The notes beneath the pieces are model-generated. The model had not been told where the DNA came from. It worked only from the letters and a program-made list of their open reading frames with translations, and ran no database searches. Of a DNA stretch of 35,337 nt, positions 16,976 through 25,843 are shown in pieces. Origin of the DNA: an uncultured Collinsella sp. (lineage in GTDB: Bacteria; Actinomycetota; Coriobacteriia; Coriobacteriales; Coriobacteriaceae); NCBI GenBank assembly GCA_900544865.1, contig UQXA01000022.1:1-35337 (forward strand), written 5' to 3'. Numbering within the stretch: position 1 is the stretch's first letter; each line of letters begins with the position of its first letter. Position numbers and translations under genes: made by a program.

Positions 16976-18322
16976 TTACGCCTCCTCAACAGGGTCAACG
17001 GACAGGACAATCTCACTGGCACCCAGGTCGAGTGCGCGCTGGATCACCTTTGCCGGTAGTGGGAAACTCTCCATAACGCTAGGCTTAAACGCGCGGACCT
17101 TGCCGACGAACAGCTCCTCGCCGTCGGCCAAGATCCTCACGCAGGCGGCATTGACTGGCCGGCGCACGCGGAAGTTGAGCTTGGTGAGCGCTGCGGCCGT
17201 AATGCGTCCCGGCAACGCGTAGCCCGCGATGCCGGCAGGGGAGACCGTGAGCTCGCAGTCCGGAACGGCGTCCGCGCCGGTCCCCAGCGCGTACGCCGCC
17301 GCAGCTGTGCCAGCTCTCTTGGACTCACGCGTCACGTTGTCGGCCAGGTCGTGCACGTGCAGTACGTTGCCGCAGGCAAAGATGCCCGGCACGCCCGTTT
17401 GCAGGCTCTGGTCCACAACGGCACCGCGCGTGCGAGGGTCAAGCTCAACGCCTGCGGCAACCGAAAGCTCGTTCTCGGGAATCAGACCCACCGAAAGCAG
17501 CAGTGTGTCACACGGAACAATGCGCTCGGTCCCCGGAATGGGCGCCAAGCGCTCGTCGACCTGGCTTACCTCGACGGCCTCCACGCGGTCGTGCCCGATC
17601 ACGCGCGTGACGGTGGTGGACAGGTGCAGCGGAATTCCAAAGTCGTCCAGGCAGTTCTTCACATTGCGGCGCAGTCCGTTGGCGTACGGCATGAGCTCGT
17701 ATACGCCCTCGACGGAAATTCCCTCGAGCGTGCAACGGCGTGCCATGATCAGCCCGATATCGCCCGAGCCCAAGATGACGGCACGCGAGCCGGGCTTGAG
17801 GTTTTCGATATTGATGTATCGCTGCGCCAAGCCGGCCGTAAACACGCCGGCGGGACGGCTGCCGGGGATCTTGATCTCGCTGCGGGTGCGCTCACGGCAA
17901 CCCATGGCAAGGACGATCGCGCGCCCGGTGAGCTGCAGCATGCCGGCAGGACTCATGAGCGTGACGGCATGGACCGCGGTGTCTTCCGTAGGCTCGCCTG
18001 AATCAATCCCAATCACCATGCTGTCCAGGAACAGTGCAATGTCGGTTGCGTGCACCTGGTCGATAAAGCGCTGCGCGTATTCGGGACCGGTGAGCTCCTG
18101 CTTAAAGTGCGAAAGGCCAAAACCGGGGTGAATACACTGGCGGAGGATGCCGCCCAGGTGCTGTTCGCGCTCCACGATGGCCACGCGCGCGCCGGCCTTA
18201 TGCGCGGCAAGTGCGGCAGCCATGCCGGCAGGTCCGCCGCCGATAACGACCACGTCGAAGGCTTGCGTTTGTACGGCTTCTACGACGCCGCAATCAATCG
18301 CGCTCGATTTGAATTCCGCCAT
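16976..18322 (-). CDS. NAD(P)/FAD-dependent oxidoreductase of the GlpA/DUF1667 operon
   Basis: Flavoprotein of 448 residues with two dinucleotide-binding folds: VVVIGGGPAGMAAA (about 24-37) for FAD and AVILGSGDIGLIMARR for NAD(P). The second FAD motif GIFACGNV follows. Over most of its length it has the pyridine nucleotide-disulfide oxidoreductase layout, but I see no redox-active CxxxxC pair of the lipoamide-dehydrogenase type. The C-terminal part (from about DCELTVSPAG) is an added domain typical of this operon type. The ATG at 18322 is one base after the stop of the GlpA-like gene, with GGGGG upstream. It probably passes electrons from the GlpA-like partner to NAD(P), which is inferred from context. 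Confidence 0.88.
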   Translation of the reverse strand: MAEFKSSAIDCGVVEAVQTQAFDVVVIGGGPAGMAAALAAHKAGARVAIVEREQHLGGILRQCIHPGFGLSHFKQELTGPEYAQRFIDQVHATDIALFLDSMVIGIDSGEPTEDTAVHAVTLMSPAGMLQLTGRAIVLAMGCRERTRSEIKIPGSRPAGVFTAGLAQRYINIENLKPGSRAVILGSGDIGLIMARRCTLEGISVEGVYELMPYANGLRRNVKNCLDDFGIPLHLSTTVTRVIGHDRVEAVEVSQVDERLAPIPGTERIVPCDTLLLSVGLIPENELSVAAGVELDPRTRGAVVDQSLQTGVPGIFACGNVLHVHDLADNVTRESKRAGTAAAAYALGTGADAVPDCELTVSPAGIAGYALPGRITAAALTKLNFRVRRPVNAACVRILADGEELFVGKVRAFKPSVMESFPLPAKVIQRALDLGASEIVLSVDPVEEA

Positions 18323-18323
18323 C

Positions 18324-19778
18324 CTAGCGCACCCCCTTCAAAGGTCCCTCGACCAGCCAGGAGCCGGCATCCTCCAGCAGCACCTCGCTGGGGTCGCAGC
18401 CCAGCTCGCGCGCCAGGATCGCAACCACGCGGCTCTGGCAAAAACCACTCTGACACCGACCCATGCCGGCGCGGCAGCGGCGCTTAACACCCTCGACCGA
18501 AAGCGCGCCCGGGCGGCGCCGAATCGCGGCCACAATCTCGGCCTCGGGCACCGTCTCGCAGCGGCAGACAATCTGTCCCCACGCGGGATCTGACTCGATC
18601 AGCTCCTCCTTGCGCGCCAGCGGCGCGCGGTCAAAGTCGTCCGGCGCGCGGCGAATTGGGTTCCAGTCCGCCCGCTCGTGCAGCTCCACGCCCGCCTCAC
18701 GCATCACAAGCTCCATGCGCTCGGCAATGGCCGGCGCGCTTGCCACACCCGGCGACTGAATACCCGCCGCCTGGAAAAGCCCCGGCACCACGGCCGACTG
18801 TCCAATAAAGAAGTCGTTCGTTCCCTGAATGACCGGACGCCCGCCGGCAAATGCGCGCACCACGCGGCGCGTATCCAGATCGGGCACCAGCTTGCGCGCG
18901 CCGGTCAGCAGCGCGTTCACATCGCTTGCATAGGTCTGCGTGTCGCCCGGCTCGCGCACGGCAGCCGTGGCGGTGATCACGGTGTTGCCATGCACGGTGC
19001 CCGTCACGATAACGCCTTTCGACACCGGCGTCGGCACGGGGTAGAGCGGCATGAGCGTGCGCGGCTCCTTGTCCAGCACCACGATGTTGCCCTGACGCCA
19101 GACCATCTGGAACTCCTCGGCGCCCGCCATATGCGAGATGTCCGCGGCGCCGTTGCCCGCGGCATTGATCAGGTAGCGGCAGCGCACATCGCCGACGGGC
19201 GTCGCCAGCGTAAAGCGCGCGTCGTCGCCCGAGCCCGCGACTTCAATCGCTTCCACCGGCGCGGACCGCATAAACGTCACCCCGTTGGCCACGGCGTTCT
19301 CCAGCGCGGCGATGGCAACCTCAAACGGGTCGACAAAGCCAGTCGAGGGGCACCACAACGCGCACGTTGCATCGGCATTGGCGCGCGACTCTAATTCGTG
19401 GATGTGGTCGGGTCCGACGATCGACAGCTCGGGCACGCCATTGGCAAGGCCGTTGCAACGTAGCTGCTCCAGATGCGCACGGTCCTCGTCGTTAAAGCCC
19501 AACACCATTGACCCGGTGCGGCAGAACAGAAAGCCCAGTTCCTGTGCCCACGTACCGTACAACTCGCAACCACGGGCGTTGACCTGTGCCTTTACGGTTC
19601 CCGGCGCCGGATCGTAGCCGGCGTGCACCAGGCCGCCATTTGCCTTCGATGCGCCCAGGGCGATGTCGTTGGCCGCCTCGACCACGCAGATGGACAGGTC
19701 ATAGCGTGCGAGCTGCCGCGCGATGGCGCATCCCGTGATGCCCGCGCCCACGATAGCGATATCAAACGTTTCTGTCAC
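18324..19778 (-). CDS. GlpA-like FAD-dependent oxidoreductase with BFD-type [2Fe-2S] tail
   Basis: Protein of 484 residues. The N-terminal FAD fold is IAIVGAGITGCAIARQLA (about 7-24), followed by a DAO/GlpA-like catalytic region (ALGASKANGGLVHAGY). The C-terminal BFD-like [2Fe-2S] module has CRCETV, then KRRCRAGMGRCQSGFC. Family members oxidise glycerol-3-phosphate or 2-hydroxyacids. The substrate cannot be fixed here, and no glycerol kinase or facilitator lies nearby. The start is GTG (19776-19778) with GGGAGG 4-5 nt upstream. It is the first gene of the three-gene operon. A TTGACAG-G-CTGTCAA palindrome lies 17 nt upstream of the start. Confidence 0.88.
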   Translation of the reverse strand: MTETFDIAIVGAGITGCAIARQLARYDLSICVVEAANDIALGASKANGGLVHAGYDPAPGTVKAQVNARGCELYGTWAQELGFLFCRTGSMVLGFNDEDRAHLEQLRCNGLANGVPELSIVGPDHIHELESRANADATCALWCPSTGFVDPFEVAIAALENAVANGVTFMRSAPVEAIEVAGSGDDARFTLATPVGDVRCRYLINAAGNGAADISHMAGAEEFQMVWRQGNIVVLDKEPRTLMPLYPVPTPVSKGVIVTGTVHGNTVITATAAVREPGDTQTYASDVNALLTGARKLVPDLDTRRVVRAFAGGRPVIQGTNDFFIGQSAVVPGLFQAAGIQSPGVASAPAIAERMELVMREAGVELHERADWNPIRRAPDDFDRAPLARKEELIESDPAWGQIVCRCETVPEAEIVAAIRRRPGALSVEGVKRRCRAGMGRCQSGFCQSRVVAILARELGCDPSEVLLEDAGSWLVEGPLKGVR

Positions 19779-19795
19779 AGTGCCTCCCAGACGAG

Positions 19796-19810
19796 TTGAC
19801 AGGCTGTCAA
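19796..19810 (-). promoter_or_regulatory. Palindromic operator candidate for the oxidoreductase operon
   Basis: TTGACAGGCTGTCAA is a perfect 7-bp palindrome around one base, 17 nt upstream of the GTG start. Its size and place suit a dimeric repressor site. It also contains TTGACA, but no good -10 box follows at 16-18 nt, so I favour an operator. The regulator is not in the window. Confidence 0.5.
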
Positions 19811-19947
19811 TAAGACTATCCTACGGTCTACACACCCCCAGCGCAGCGGCAATGCGGCGAACAGCCCCGCAACACCCGCCAACGGCAGGTGAGGGGAGAC
19901 CCAAGACCATCGGTGACCTCGTCTGCCGTCCCTGGTGTCAGAGATTT

Positions 19948-20084
19948 GTCTCGATCTGTAACATCTGGGGCTAGTTTTGCAGAGTAGCTGTTACAGATTG
20001 AGACGTTCGGTCTGGACGTTTTCCTTTGTCTCAATCTGTAACAGTTAGCTGATGATTTGGGTTCTAGATGTTACAGATTGAGAT
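19948..20084. repeat. Two tandem copies of a 57-nt hairpin (TGTTACAGATTGAGAC)
   Basis: Four 16-nt units alternate in orientation: 19948-19963 and 20028-20043 read GTCTC(G/A)ATCTGTAACA, while 19989-20004 and 20069-20084 read TGTTACAGATTGAGA(C/T). Each hairpin has a 25-nt loop and the period is exactly 80 nt. They lie in the 405-nt divergent region between the oxidoreductase operon and the zinc-ribbon gene. The rest of that region (19811-19947) shows nothing I can assign. Confidence 0.88.
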
Positions 20085-20183
20085 GTTTGTGTCCGCGCCA
20101 GCCCCGCCCCTAGCCGTGGTCCCATATAAACAAACCCCGTGGTAAACTTGACCGAACTGTTAATATTCCGAAAGGTACCCGTA

Positions 20184-20615
20184 ATGTCCAAGTACATCTC
20201 CGAGCTCATGTCGCCGCAGCTTATGGGCGTCGTCTATGCCTTCGTTGGCTTCATCATCGCCCTGTATGTGCTGTCGGTCGTCTATGTGTTCATCGACGCT
20301 CGCCGCCGCGGCGCCAGCGCCTACGTGGCATGGGGCATCATCGCCCTCATCCCGTTCGTAGGCCTCATTGCCTACCTGGTCCTGCGCCCGCACTCCTACG
20401 CGTCCGACCGTGAGGAGCAGGAGCTGGACATGGCCCTTCGCGAGCGCCAGCTTGCCCAGTACGGCACCTGCCCGCAGTGCGGCGCGCCCATCGAGAAGGA
20501 CTTCGTCGTCTGTCCGGTGTGCGACACCCAGGTTCGCAATGTCTGCCCCAGCTGCCATCGCCCGCTCGATGCGCACTGGAAAGTTTGCCCCTACTGCCGA
20601 ACTCGCATCCAGTAA
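20184..20615 (+). CDS. Membrane protein with double zinc ribbon
   Basis: A 143-residue protein. Two membrane segments lie at about residues 13-36 and 46-67, joined by a basic RRRG loop like the N-terminal membrane module of phospholipase-D-type proteins (PLDc_N). A charged linker follows, then two zinc ribbons: Cys96, 99, 110, 113 and Cys121, 124, 135, 138. The ATG at 20184 has AAAGG 8 nt upstream. An in-frame upstream GTG (20139) would put charged residues before the membrane segment and lacks a ribosome site. Function unknown; the ribbons would face the cytoplasm if the N-terminus is outside or if the segments form a hairpin. Confidence 0.85.
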   Translation: MSKYISELMSPQLMGVVYAFVGFIIALYVLSVVYVFIDARRRGASAYVAWGIIALIPFVGLIAYLVLRPHSYASDREEQELDMALRERQLAQYGTCPQCGAPIEKDFVVCPVCDTQVRNVCPSCHRPLDAHWKVCPYCRTRIQ

Positions 20616-20715
20616 TGCATCCATCGCCGGGCTGGCCGCAAGCAACGGGCACCGCGCGTCCCGCGCAAGCCACACGCGCAACCCGCCCCCACACGATGAA
20701 GCATGCGTAGAAAAT

Positions 20716-20746
20716 CGCCCGCCGTGCCATTAAGGTGCGGCGGGCG
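20716..20746 (+). terminator. Hairpin between zinc-ribbon gene and thrS
   Basis: CGCCCGCCG (20716-20724) pairs perfectly with CGGCGGGCG (20738-20746) around 13 nt. The tail is CTTGTAT rather than a T-run, so termination may be weak. Confidence 0.55.
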
Positions 20747-20747
20747 C

Positions 20748-20775
20748 TTGTATACCAAGGCAACCTGCCTATAAT
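20748..20775 (+). promoter_or_regulatory. thrS: Probable thrS promoter
   Basis: A perfect -10 box TATAAT (20770-20775) is preceded at 16 nt by TTGTAT (20748-20753) as a weak -35 box. It lies 70 nt upstream of the thrS start. Confidence 0.6.
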
Positions 20776-20819
20776 GATGCAAGTCAAAAACGCCGAGCGC
20801 ATCGCACGCACTTGCATCA
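20775..20819 (+). promoter_or_regulatory. thrS: Stem-loop in the thrS leader
   Basis: TGATGCAAGT (20775-20784) pairs perfectly over 10 bp with ACTTGCATCA (20810-20819). The 25-nt loop lies just before the ribosome site GAGAGGAG. It could be read as an autoregulatory leader hairpin. It does not have the T-box sequence. Confidence 0.45.
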
Positions 20820-20845
20820 GGCATCCGAGAGGAGAAAACATACCC

Positions 20846-22609
<1,764 letters not shown>

Positions 22610-22634
22610 GGCAAGCTTCACAACAATTAACATA

Positions 22635-22666
22635 GGCGACCGTCCACAAAGGGCGGTCGCCTTTTT
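22635..22666 (+). terminator. thrS terminator 1
   Basis: GGCGACCG (22635-22642) pairs with CGGTCGCC (22654-22661), followed by TTTTT. A typical rho-independent terminator. Confidence 0.92.
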
Positions 22667-22680
22667 CTTACCAAAATAAG

Positions 22681-22708
22681 AAAAGCCGCTGGTTGAGCGG
22701 CTTTTTTT
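22681..22708 (+). terminator. thrS terminator 2
   Basis: AAAAGCCGCT (22681-22690), a 5-nt loop and AGCGGC followed by seven T residues. A second strong terminator in tandem isolates thrS from the polysaccharide locus. Confidence 0.92.
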
Positions 22709-22721
22709 GTTGCACAAAAAG

Positions 22722-22843
22722 GTACAGGTTTTTGTAGAGGGGTATGGAGATGCACCTACTAGCAGTACATTTTGCGTAATCTGGGTAAACGCTGATTAAT
22801 TGCGCGTATAATATCGTCTATCGAAAGATACAAAAACCTGTAC
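22722..22843. repeat. Inverted repeat enclosing the promoter region of the polysaccharide locus
   Basis: GTACAGGTTTTTGTA at 22722-22736 is perfectly inverted at 22829-22843. Both arms are flanked outside by A-rich sequence ending in GC (GCACAAAAAG versus GCAAAA). The 92-nt centre carries TATAAT at 22807-22812 and a small TATC-GAAA-GATA stem at 22819-22830. The core resembles the repeat at 3477-3555. Either a dispersed hairpin element or an invertible promoter segment is possible. Confidence 0.7.
22807..22812 (+). promoter_or_regulatory. Candidate -10 box for the polysaccharide locus
   Basis: A consensus TATAAT lies 123 nt upstream of the antiterminator remnant. The -35 position (GGTAAA, 17-nt spacer) is poor, so the promoter is only a candidate. 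Confidence 0.4.
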
Positions 22844-22934
22844 TTTTGCGACTGGGCCTAGCTGCGAGCGAGAAGCCTGTTCTAAACGCCCCTGCATTTG
22901 CGTGCACCGCAAAGCCAAAAGAGGGGGCGAGAAC

Positions 22935-23523
22935 ATGGAACAGACGGCACGGCGCCAAGAGCAGCTGCCAGGCGCATTTAACGGCGCCACCGCCAACAGC
23001 CAGCATGGCCGCGTCCGCTGGTATCTGGTCCACACCCCCATGGAAAAGAGCGCGAGACCTGCGAAAAGGTCCGCTGCATTATCCCGCACAACCTTATGCA
23101 GGACGCTTTTGTGATGCAAAAGGAGTTCTGGTTTAAGCGGGACGGCGCATGGTCGCTCTAAACCAAACCCATGTAAAAGGATATTTCTTCGTCGCCACGC
23201 ACGATGCTGCTGCGCTCGATAGGGCCCTGGCCCAGTTGAGCTTTGGCTGTCGCATCGCCGGTAGTAGGGAGCGGGCGTACATGCCTATGCCGGACGATGC
23301 GCAGGATTGGTACCGCAGCGTGCTGGACGACGACGGCGTGGTGCGCAACAGCGTCGCGCGCATAGAAGACGGTGTGTTGCACATAGAGCAGGGCCCTTTG
23401 GTGGGGCAAGAGGCCCGCGTGCACAAGATCGACCGTCGCAAGCGCTGGTGTCTGGTGGACGTAGGCGAAGGCGATTCCAGCTTTAGGGAAGTGCTTCCGC
23501 TCGACGTTCCCATCAAGACGTAA
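22935..23523 (+). pseudogene. Decayed NusG/LoaP-type transcription antiterminator
   Basis: Remnant of a NusG-family specialised elongation factor of the type that heads polysaccharide operons (LoaP in Bacillus, UpxY in Bacteroides). Three frames join to a full-length protein. Frame 1 (22935-about 23046) ends RVRWYLVHTPMEK. Frame 2 gives CEKVRCIIPHNLMQDAFV and EFWFKRDGAWSL. Frame 3 (from about 23174) gives KGYFFVATHD and a C-terminal KOW-like region (GPLVGQEARVHKIDRRKRW). The lesions are one missing base in the A-run at 23044-23047, an in-frame TAA at 23159-23161 (consistent with CAA to TAA), and one missing base at 23174-23178. ATG 22935 follows GAGGGGG. Three lesions in about 140 bases make sequencing error unlikely. 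Confidence 0.85.
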
Positions 23524-23601
23524 GGGAGACGTTGCACCAGCTATTCGTTCGCATTTGTGAATTTACCGATTGGGGGATTCTCGGGGAACCGGGATGTAAG
23601 T

Positions 23602-24357
23602 TTGACTGTGTCTGCTAAAGAAGTAACAGAGAGCAATGCGCCCGTGGGGGCGTCGCTGATTGCCCAGGCCATGGACCGGCGTGAGGGCGCCGGCCGCTAT
23701 AGGGCCATGCAATCCATCATGGACTGGGACCGCTCGCGCCTGGCCTACCGTGTCGCCAAGCGCGCCTTCGACATCGCGTTTAGTGGCTGCGTGCTGGCCG
23801 TTATCGCCGTACCGAGCCTGATTCTTGCCGCCGCTATCCGCCTGGAGAGCGAGGGCAACCCGTTCTACAGCCAGATCCGCGTGGGCCAGACCCGCCCCGA
23901 CGGCAGCCTGTCCACCTTCCGCATGTGGAAGTTCCGCTCCATGTACAGGGACGCCGACGAGCGCCTCGCCGACCTCAGGGAGCAGAACGAGATCGCCGGC
24001 GCCATGTTCAAGATGAGGGAGGACCCGCGCGTCACCAAGATCGGGAAGTTCATCCGCAAGCACTCCATCGACGAGTTCCCTCAGTTCATCAACGTGTTCC
24101 TGGGCCAGATGTCCGTCGTGGCACCGCGCCCGCCGCTACCGAACGAGGTGGCTGAGTATACAGAGTACGACCTGCAGCGCCTTGCTGTTAAGCCAGGCAT
24201 CACCGGCTGGTGGCAGGTTACGGACCGCAACGACACCGACTTTGACGGCATGGTCCGCCGCGACTTGGAGTATATCGCGAAGCGTGGCGTGGCCACCGAC
24301 TTGAAGATCGTGGCGCTCACGGTCGTCGAAATGATAACGGGGGGGGGTGCCTGCTAG
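23602..24357 (+). CDS. Sugar transferase 1 (polyprenyl-phosphate sugar-1-phosphate transferase)
   Basis: Initiating enzyme of surface-glycan synthesis that moves a sugar-1-phosphate to undecaprenyl phosphate at the membrane (bacterial sugar transferase family, PglC/WecP type). It has about 251 residues. One hydrophobic segment follows KRAFDIAFSG, then FYSQIRVGQ, FRMWKFRSM, the catalytic Asp-Glu in SIDEFPQF, the APRPP loop and GITGWWQV. The start is uncertain: TTG 23602 has GGGA 7 nt upstream, GTG 23557 gives a longer protein without a ribosome site, and GTG 23608 is also possible. A run of nine G residues (24339-24347) encodes the C-terminal GGG just before the stop. It is the first intact gene of the locus. 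Confidence 0.9.
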   Translation: MTVSAKEVTESNAPVGASLIAQAMDRREGAGRYRAMQSIMDWDRSRLAYRVAKRAFDIAFSGCVLAVIAVPSLILAAAIRLESEGNPFYSQIRVGQTRPDGSLSTFRMWKFRSMYRDADERLADLREQNEIAGAMFKMREDPRVTKIGKFIRKHSIDEFPQFINVFLGQMSVVAPRPPLPNEVAEYTEYDLQRLAVKPGITGWWQVTDRNDTDFDGMVRRDLEYIAKRGVATDLKIVALTVVEMITGGGAC

Positions 24358-24398
24358 AGGCATTTCCCGAGACTTTTCCGTTGGCGGGGTGCTAGCCC

Positions 24399-25043
24399 AT
24401 GCCTAGGAAACCTACCGGGACCCTCTTCTACCGCATATGCAAGAGAACGTTCGATATAGCCTTCAGCGCCGGGTGTGCCGCAGTGCTGGCGATTCCCATG
24501 GCCTGTGTCTGCGCCGCGATCTGCGTGGAGTCCCCGGGCTGCCCGGTCTACACGCAGGAGCGCGTGGGCAGGGGAGGCCAGGTGATTCGCGTGCTTAAGC
24601 TTCGCAGCATGGTCTCTGATGCAGGTGATGTGCAGAAGTACCTGAGCCCCGAGCAGCTGCACCAGTGGAAGGTGGAGCGCAAGGTCGATAACGACCCACG
24701 CATCACAAAGGTGGGCAAGTTCATCCGCAAGTGCTCCATCGACGAGGTACCGCAGTTCCTCAACGTGCTCAAGGGTGATCTGTCCGTGATCGGTCCGCGC
24801 CCCATCACGCGTGACGAGTTGGAACAGCACTTCTCCGAAGAGGAGAAGGAGGAGCTGCTGAGCGTCACGCCGGGCATTACCGGCTTGTGGCAGGCCACCG
24901 ACCGCAACGCCGCGACCTTCGAGAGCGGCATGTGGCAGAAGATCGAGCTCCACTATGTACGGAACCGTTGCTTCCGTATGGACTGGAAATGTTTCATGGG
25001 CACCTTCGGTGCCATGTTTGGTAAAAGGAGGACCGGGCGATGA
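24399..25043 (+). CDS. Sugar transferase 2 (polyprenyl-phosphate sugar-1-phosphate transferase)
   Basis: A second member of the same family, 214 residues, with the same order of motifs: KRTFDIAFSAGC membrane segment, VYTQERVGRGG, VLKLRSM, SIDEVPQFLNV, IGPRPI and GITGLWQA. It is related to its neighbour but clearly divergent, so not a recent duplication. ATG 24399 lies 41 nt after the first transferase; its ribosome site (GGCGGGG) is weak. Its last bases overlap the start of the GT2 gene (ATGA), which implies translational coupling. Two initiating transferases in a row may act on different sugars or different acceptors; the sequence does not say which. Confidence 0.92.
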   Translation: MPRKPTGTLFYRICKRTFDIAFSAGCAAVLAIPMACVCAAICVESPGCPVYTQERVGRGGQVIRVLKLRSMVSDAGDVQKYLSPEQLHQWKVERKVDNDPRITKVGKFIRKCSIDEVPQFLNVLKGDLSVIGPRPITRDELEQHFSEEEKEELLSVTPGITGLWQATDRNAATFESGMWQKIELHYVRNRCFRMDWKCFMGTFGAMFGKRRTGR

Positions 25044-25843
25044 ATGTCTCTGATACTGCATCACCCATCGTCAGCGTGATCATGCCGGCGTTCAATTCAG
25101 AGAGGCATATTGCGGAGTCGGTCGCTTCCGTCCAGGCGCAAACTATGGGCTCGTGGGAGCTGCTCATCGTTGACGACTGCTCCACCGATAAAACCAGTGA
25201 GATCGTTAAAAAGCTGTCTGAGTCAGATTCACGCATACGCCTTATTAGCCAGAGCGAGAATGGCGGTGCGGCCGTTGCTCGCAACACTGCTCTCGATAAC
25301 GCTCGCGGACGATATATCGCCTATCTCGATGCAGACGATTTGTGGCTGCCCGAGAAGATTGAGAAGCAGATTGCCTGCATGGATCGCGAAAACGCGGGAT
25401 TTAGCTGCGCTTCATATGAGGTGATTGATGAGGAGGGCTCCCCCCTAGGGCGCACCGTGCATATGCCGCCTAATACAAGCTACTGGGGTTACCTCACGAA
25501 TAACTATCTGCAGACCGTCGGAATAATGGCGGACTTGGAGAGAGTCGATAAAAGTCTTCTTGTCATGCCGGACATGAGAAGACGACAAGACGCCGCAACG
25601 TGGTTACAGGTTTTGGCAGCAGGGCATGACTGTATTGGCGTCAACGAAGTTCTGTGCCAATACAGACGTACGAGCGGGTCTCTTTCCAGCAACAAGGTCA
25701 AGGCTGTTCGCGGTACATGGTACTTCTATCGTCAAATCGCAAAACTGCCAATGTACAAAGCTATCTACTGCTTCGTTCGCTACGCGTTTCTCGCCGTATG
25801 GAAACGCACCTATCCGGAAAAAAGAGGAAATAATGGCAAATAA
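25040..25843 (+). CDS. Glycosyltransferase family 2
   Basis: GT-A-fold inverting glycosyltransferase of 267 residues, cytoplasmic face. Motifs are VSVIMPAFNSERHI at the N-terminus, VDDCSTDKT, ENGGAAVARN and the metal-binding AYLDADDLW. QYRRTSGSLS is in the C-terminal half. ATG 25040 overlaps the previous stop by 4 nt, and its own stop overlaps the ugd start by 11 nt. Codon use is mixed, less GC-rich at third positions than its neighbours on either side, suggesting a different history. Donor and acceptor unknown. Confidence 0.93.
   Translation: MNVSDTASPIVSVIMPAFNSERHIAESVASVQAQTMGSWELLIVDDCSTDKTSEIVKKLSESDSRIRLISQSENGGAAVARNTALDNARGRYIAYLDADDLWLPEKIEKQIACMDRENAGFSCASYEVIDEEGSPLGRTVHMPPNTSYWGYLTNNYLQTVGIMADLERVDKSLLVMPDMRRRQDAATWLQVLAAGHDCIGVNEVLCQYRRTSGSLSSNKVKAVRGTWYFYRQIAKLPMYKAIYCFVRYAFLAVWKRTYPEKRGNNGK

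Noticed and set aside
19948..20084. CRISPR array
   Set aside because: Units alternate in orientation, there are only four of 16 nt, and no cas gene is near.
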